Shown piece by piece: positions 61,623 through 64,000 of a stretch of DNA of 64,000 bases. The DNA is taken from assembly GCA_964654695.1 (NCBI GenBank), contig CAZZKJ010000003.1, forward strand, positions 1 to 64,000, given 5' to 3'. The stretch comes from CAZZKJ01 sp964654695 (GTDB lineage Bacteria > Krumholzibacteriota > Krumholzibacteriia > WVZY01). Position 1 is the stretch's first letter; every line of letters starts with the position of its first letter. The notes below the pieces were generated by a model. The model saw nothing but the letters and a program-made list of their open reading frames with translations. It had not been told where the DNA came from and ran no database searches. Both the position numbers and the translations under genes were made by a program.

Positions 61623-62894
61623 TCAGATTCGTATCGATATCCATCCTTCTCTGTGCAGCCTCGCGAAAATCACCGATGCCAATATAATGATGTAGAGCAC
61701 GGCTCCGGCCCATGCCCCAGTCACGCCGCCGTTCAGCGTCATGCCGAAATAAAATGCGAGAGGCAGGAAAAGGAACCAGGCAAAACATACTGTTATGATC
61801 ATAGGCAATTTGGTGTCCCCCGCTCCCCGTAGGGCTCCGTTGGATATCATTTGGATGGAATCGAAAAATTGAAATACAGCCGCTATGAGCATCAGCTTTT
61901 TCCCCATGGCAATAACCGTAAGATCGGTCGTAAAAATACGCACCAAAGTCCCCGCAAATATGATGTAAGAAGCAGCAATGAATATGGAATATAACAAGCC
62001 AAGCTTCAAAGCCGAATAAGCGCTCTTTTTTGCAAATATGTTTGAGCCGGATCCTATATACTGCCCCATCAAAGTGGTTGCCGCTACGGCCAGGCCTTGG
62101 GCCGGCATGAATGAAAAAGCCAGCAGTTGAATAATTATCTGGTTGGCCGCCAGAGCGGTCGTGCTGATGCGACCGATAAATGCGAAGAACACTAGAAAGC
62201 TTCCCATATCCAGAAAAAACTGGACTCCTATCGGAAATCCCACCCGTAGCAGTTTCATCATTTCAACAGTATTAATGTGAAAGCAGCGGTGAATCCGATA
62301 TCGGTTTCTGTAACGTGTTGAAAATGAAATGATGCAGAAAGAAAATGCAGCCAGCAGGTTCGCCAGGGCCGTCGCCCACGCCGCTCCGGCTACACCCATT
62401 GCGGGTACGGAGCCGCGGCCGAAGATCAGCAGGTAATCGCCCGCGATGTTAACAAGATTCGCAAAAGCAATTACTTTCATGGGGGTTTTAGTATTGCCGA
62501 TCCCCCTGAAGAAGTTGGAATATGCGAAGTGCAAAATCACAAAAGGAGCCGACAGCATTCGAATATCTGCATAAGACAGCGTTTTGCTCCTGACTTCATC
62601 CGCCGGGCCGAGCAGATTGACGGTCAAAGGATTCATAAACCTTATCAAATAAATGACCAACCCGGACAACAGGGCGAGATACAAACCCTGCCAGAGAATA
62701 ATGGCGCATTTTTCGAATTTTCTGCCGCCGTAGTACTGAGCGACAAAGGTGTTGATTCCATTCATGACTCCGACAAAAAACGAATGTATAGTCCAAACCA
62801 TTATCCCTCCCATCCCGACTGCAGCGAGAGGGATTTTACCCGTGTGGCCGACCATTGCGGAATCAACGGCCCACATAATTGTCTGGGAAAGCAT
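61623..62894 (-). CDS. MATE family efflux transporter, start uncertain
   Basis: A cation-coupled multidrug/metabolite exporter of the MATE/NorM type with about 12 TM helices. It has VDSAMVGHTGKIPLAAVGMGG near the start and the second-half counterpart LAANQIIIQLLAFSFMPAQGLAVAATTLMGQYIGSG. The first ATG is at 62894, but the conserved family start (here NLEVWQLAYPAILTMLSQT) is encoded upstream in the same frame. That frame has no ATG, GTG or TTG before it meets the rhomboid gene. The real start may be an unusual codon (an ATT at 62972 overlaps the rhomboid stop and follows AAAGGGCGG). The gene lies immediately after the rhomboid gene. Confidence 0.88.
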   Translation of the reverse strand: MLSQTIMWAVDSAMVGHTGKIPLAAVGMGGIMVWTIHSFFVGVMNGINTFVAQYYGGRKFEKCAIILWQGLYLALLSGLVIYLIRFMNPLTVNLLGPADEVRSKTLSYADIRMLSAPFVILHFAYSNFFRGIGNTKTPMKVIAFANLVNIAGDYLLIFGRGSVPAMGVAGAAWATALANLLAAFSFCIISFSTRYRNRYRIHRCFHINTVEMMKLLRVGFPIGVQFFLDMGSFLVFFAFIGRISTTALAANQIIIQLLAFSFMPAQGLAVAATTLMGQYIGSGSNIFAKKSAYSALKLGLLYSIFIAASYIIFAGTLVRIFTTDLTVIAMGKKLMLIAAVFQFFDSIQMISNGALRGAGDTKLPMIITVCFAWFLFLPLAFYFGMTLNGGVTGAWAGAVLYIIILASVIFARLHREGWISIRI

Positions 62895-62967
62895 GGTTAG
62901 AATCGCGGGATAAGCAAGCTGCCAGACTTCGAGGTTGGATCCGGCGCGGAGACTGTTTTGGCGGGGT

Positions 62968-63774
62968 TTAATCGGAACCGCCCTTTCGTTTTTTTCTGTA
63001 ATTTTCCAGTATGCGTTTTTCGGTTGCGCTCAATTCGTCCTTGCCCTTCTCGGCGATCTTGTCAAGAATGGAATCAACCGTGGAACGCTCGTCCGCGTTT
63101 CTTTTAACCTGCTTCTCCCGTGAATATTGATCCCACTTTCTGCTGACATCGTAAAAAAAACGTGATCGGAGAATTTCCTGCTTGAAAAACAGGAGCCCCG
63201 CGGCAATTCCGCCCAGGTGAGCGAAATACGCTATATGGCTGGGGCCGGATATGCCTTGAAGGAACTGGAAAAGAGCGAGGAAAAGCATCAGGTGCTTGGC
63301 TTTTACAGAAAAAAGCAAAAAAAGATAAACCCGGTTGTTCGGAAAAAGCATGGCATAGGCGAGAAACAGGCCGAAACCGGCAGCACTCGCTCCAAGCGTG
63401 AAGTTCCGATAGGCGAAAACAAAACTAAAAAGAGCTCCTCCCAACCCGCAGGCCAAGTAGTACTTCAAGAACTTTTCTTTTCCCCAGGCGTTCTCTATGG
63501 CCGTCCCGAACATCCACACTATAAACATGTTGAATAAAAGATGCCAAACACCGAGATGGAGAAACATGTAGGTGATAACCTGCCAGACATAATACTTTTT
63601 TACTACCATGGCCGGCATAAGAGAAAAGTATCTTTGAAAACTCTCCCCGAATCTCGGCCCGAATAAATATTCAAGTATGAACACAATGATATTGGCGGCG
63701 ATAATCTTGTTGACCATGCTGCCCGATGAGAATCCGCCCCAGTCAGGGCGCCGTTCATAATAATATTGTGGCAT
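62968..63774 (-). CDS. Rhomboid family intramembrane serine protease
   Basis: A 268-residue protein. Six TM helices hold His73/His78/Asn82 (FLHLGVWHLLFN), nucleophile Ser130 in TLGASAAGFG and His186 in AYFAHLGGIAAG. The usual GxSG motif is GASA here. The segment AMLFPNNRVYLFLLFSVKAKH is the pattern seen in FCB rhomboids. A charged C-terminal tail of about 65 residues with a final Lys/Arg-rich end follows. The ATG at 63774 has AAAGGAG upstream (minus strand); a longer frame to 63861 is not supported. It is first gene of a pair with the MATE transporter. Confidence 0.9.
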   Translation of the reverse strand: MPQYYYERRPDWGGFSSGSMVNKIIAANIIVFILEYLFGPRFGESFQRYFSLMPAMVVKKYYVWQVITYMFLHLGVWHLLFNMFIVWMFGTAIENAWGKEKFLKYYLACGLGGALFSFVFAYRNFTLGASAAGFGLFLAYAMLFPNNRVYLFLLFSVKAKHLMLFLALFQFLQGISGPSHIAYFAHLGGIAAGLLFFKQEILRSRFFYDVSRKWDQYSREKQVKRNADERSTVDSILDKIAEKGKDELSATEKRILENYRKKRKGGSD

Positions 63775-63988
63775 ATGATTGCTCCTTTTATTGCTGCAAT
63801 AAGATACACTTTTTGATACCCTGGGAACAATAAAATCTTGTGTTTCGGGAAAAATGCGCATGTGGTTGTGGTATTCATAAGAATCGAATATTATTCATCG
63901 CCGCCGCCACTTGCAGCGTGAAACATTCTCGGTGAAAAGACGTAATCTCATTAATAAAATCCATTTATCATAAGTTAAGGAGACAATC

Positions 63989-64000
63989 ATGGCCGGATTA
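63989..64000 (+). CDS. Start of a gene cut by the window end
   Basis: ATG at 63989 with AAGGAG at 63977-63982 gives MAGL before the window ends. The upstream A/T-rich 200 bases are divergent from the rhomboid gene. The product cannot be identified. Confidence 0.55.

Overview
The window is a densely packed stretch (about half G+C) of a Gram-negative chromosome. The evidence for an outer membrane is a TonB-dependent receptor, a PorV-like barrel, two other barrels, a TolC-type channel and an ExbB/ExbD/TonB motor. Two proteins carry the GWxTD domain, and a PorV relative sits beside a carboxypeptidase-regulatory-fold TonB receptor. That mix is typical of the FCB superphylum and its candidate phyla (Zixibacteria, KSB1, Krumholzibacteria and relatives). 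Genes have strong Shine-Dalgarno sequences and TTGACA/TATAAT promoters with 17-base spacers, which argues against Bacteroidota proper. The phylum is an inference; no rRNA is present.

Layout. 1-6565: the 3' part of asnS, then a minus-strand cassette encoding a LolA-like carrier, two FtsX-type permeases, a LolD/MacB-type ATPase and an outer-membrane barrel. 6863-21678: a plus-strand run with a large periplasmic TPR protein, uvrA, the glycine cleavage genes gcvT-gcvH-gcvPA-gcvPB, and a peptide ABC transporter (two permeases, two ATPases) without a binding protein. 21897-30323: TonB-dependent receptor, PorV-like protein, GWxTD protein, then ExbB-ExbD-ExbD-TonB behind its own promoter. 30483-37673: TolC-like channel, ABC ATPase, HlyD-type adaptor, two different MacB-type permeases and a second GWxTD protein. 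37670-42174: peptide-binding lipoprotein and two permeases without ATPases, plus a signal-less SH3-NlpC/P60 peptidase, suggesting import and breakdown of cell-wall peptides. 42275-43859: an isolated barrel gene with promoter, long structured leader and strong terminator. 43991-54758: a rhomboid-TPR fusion, aspartokinase (minus strand), radC, the rod-shape block mreBCD-mrdA-rodA, lgt and a ComF-type gene. 54768-59517: a glycolytic operon fba-gap-pgk-tpiA followed by secG and tRNA-Leu(GAG). 59606-64000: DUF4139 and DUF4446 proteins, then a MATE transporter and a second rhomboid on the minus strand, and the first codons of another gene.

Most of the window is core metabolism and cell-wall morphogenesis alternating with envelope transport cassettes. 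The least described parts are the LolA/FtsX/barrel cassette, the two GWxTD-associated envelope systems, the signal-less NlpC/P60 transporter locus and the leader of the 42.6 kb barrel. I saw no CRISPR array, insertion sequence, prophage, rRNA gene or obvious defence island.
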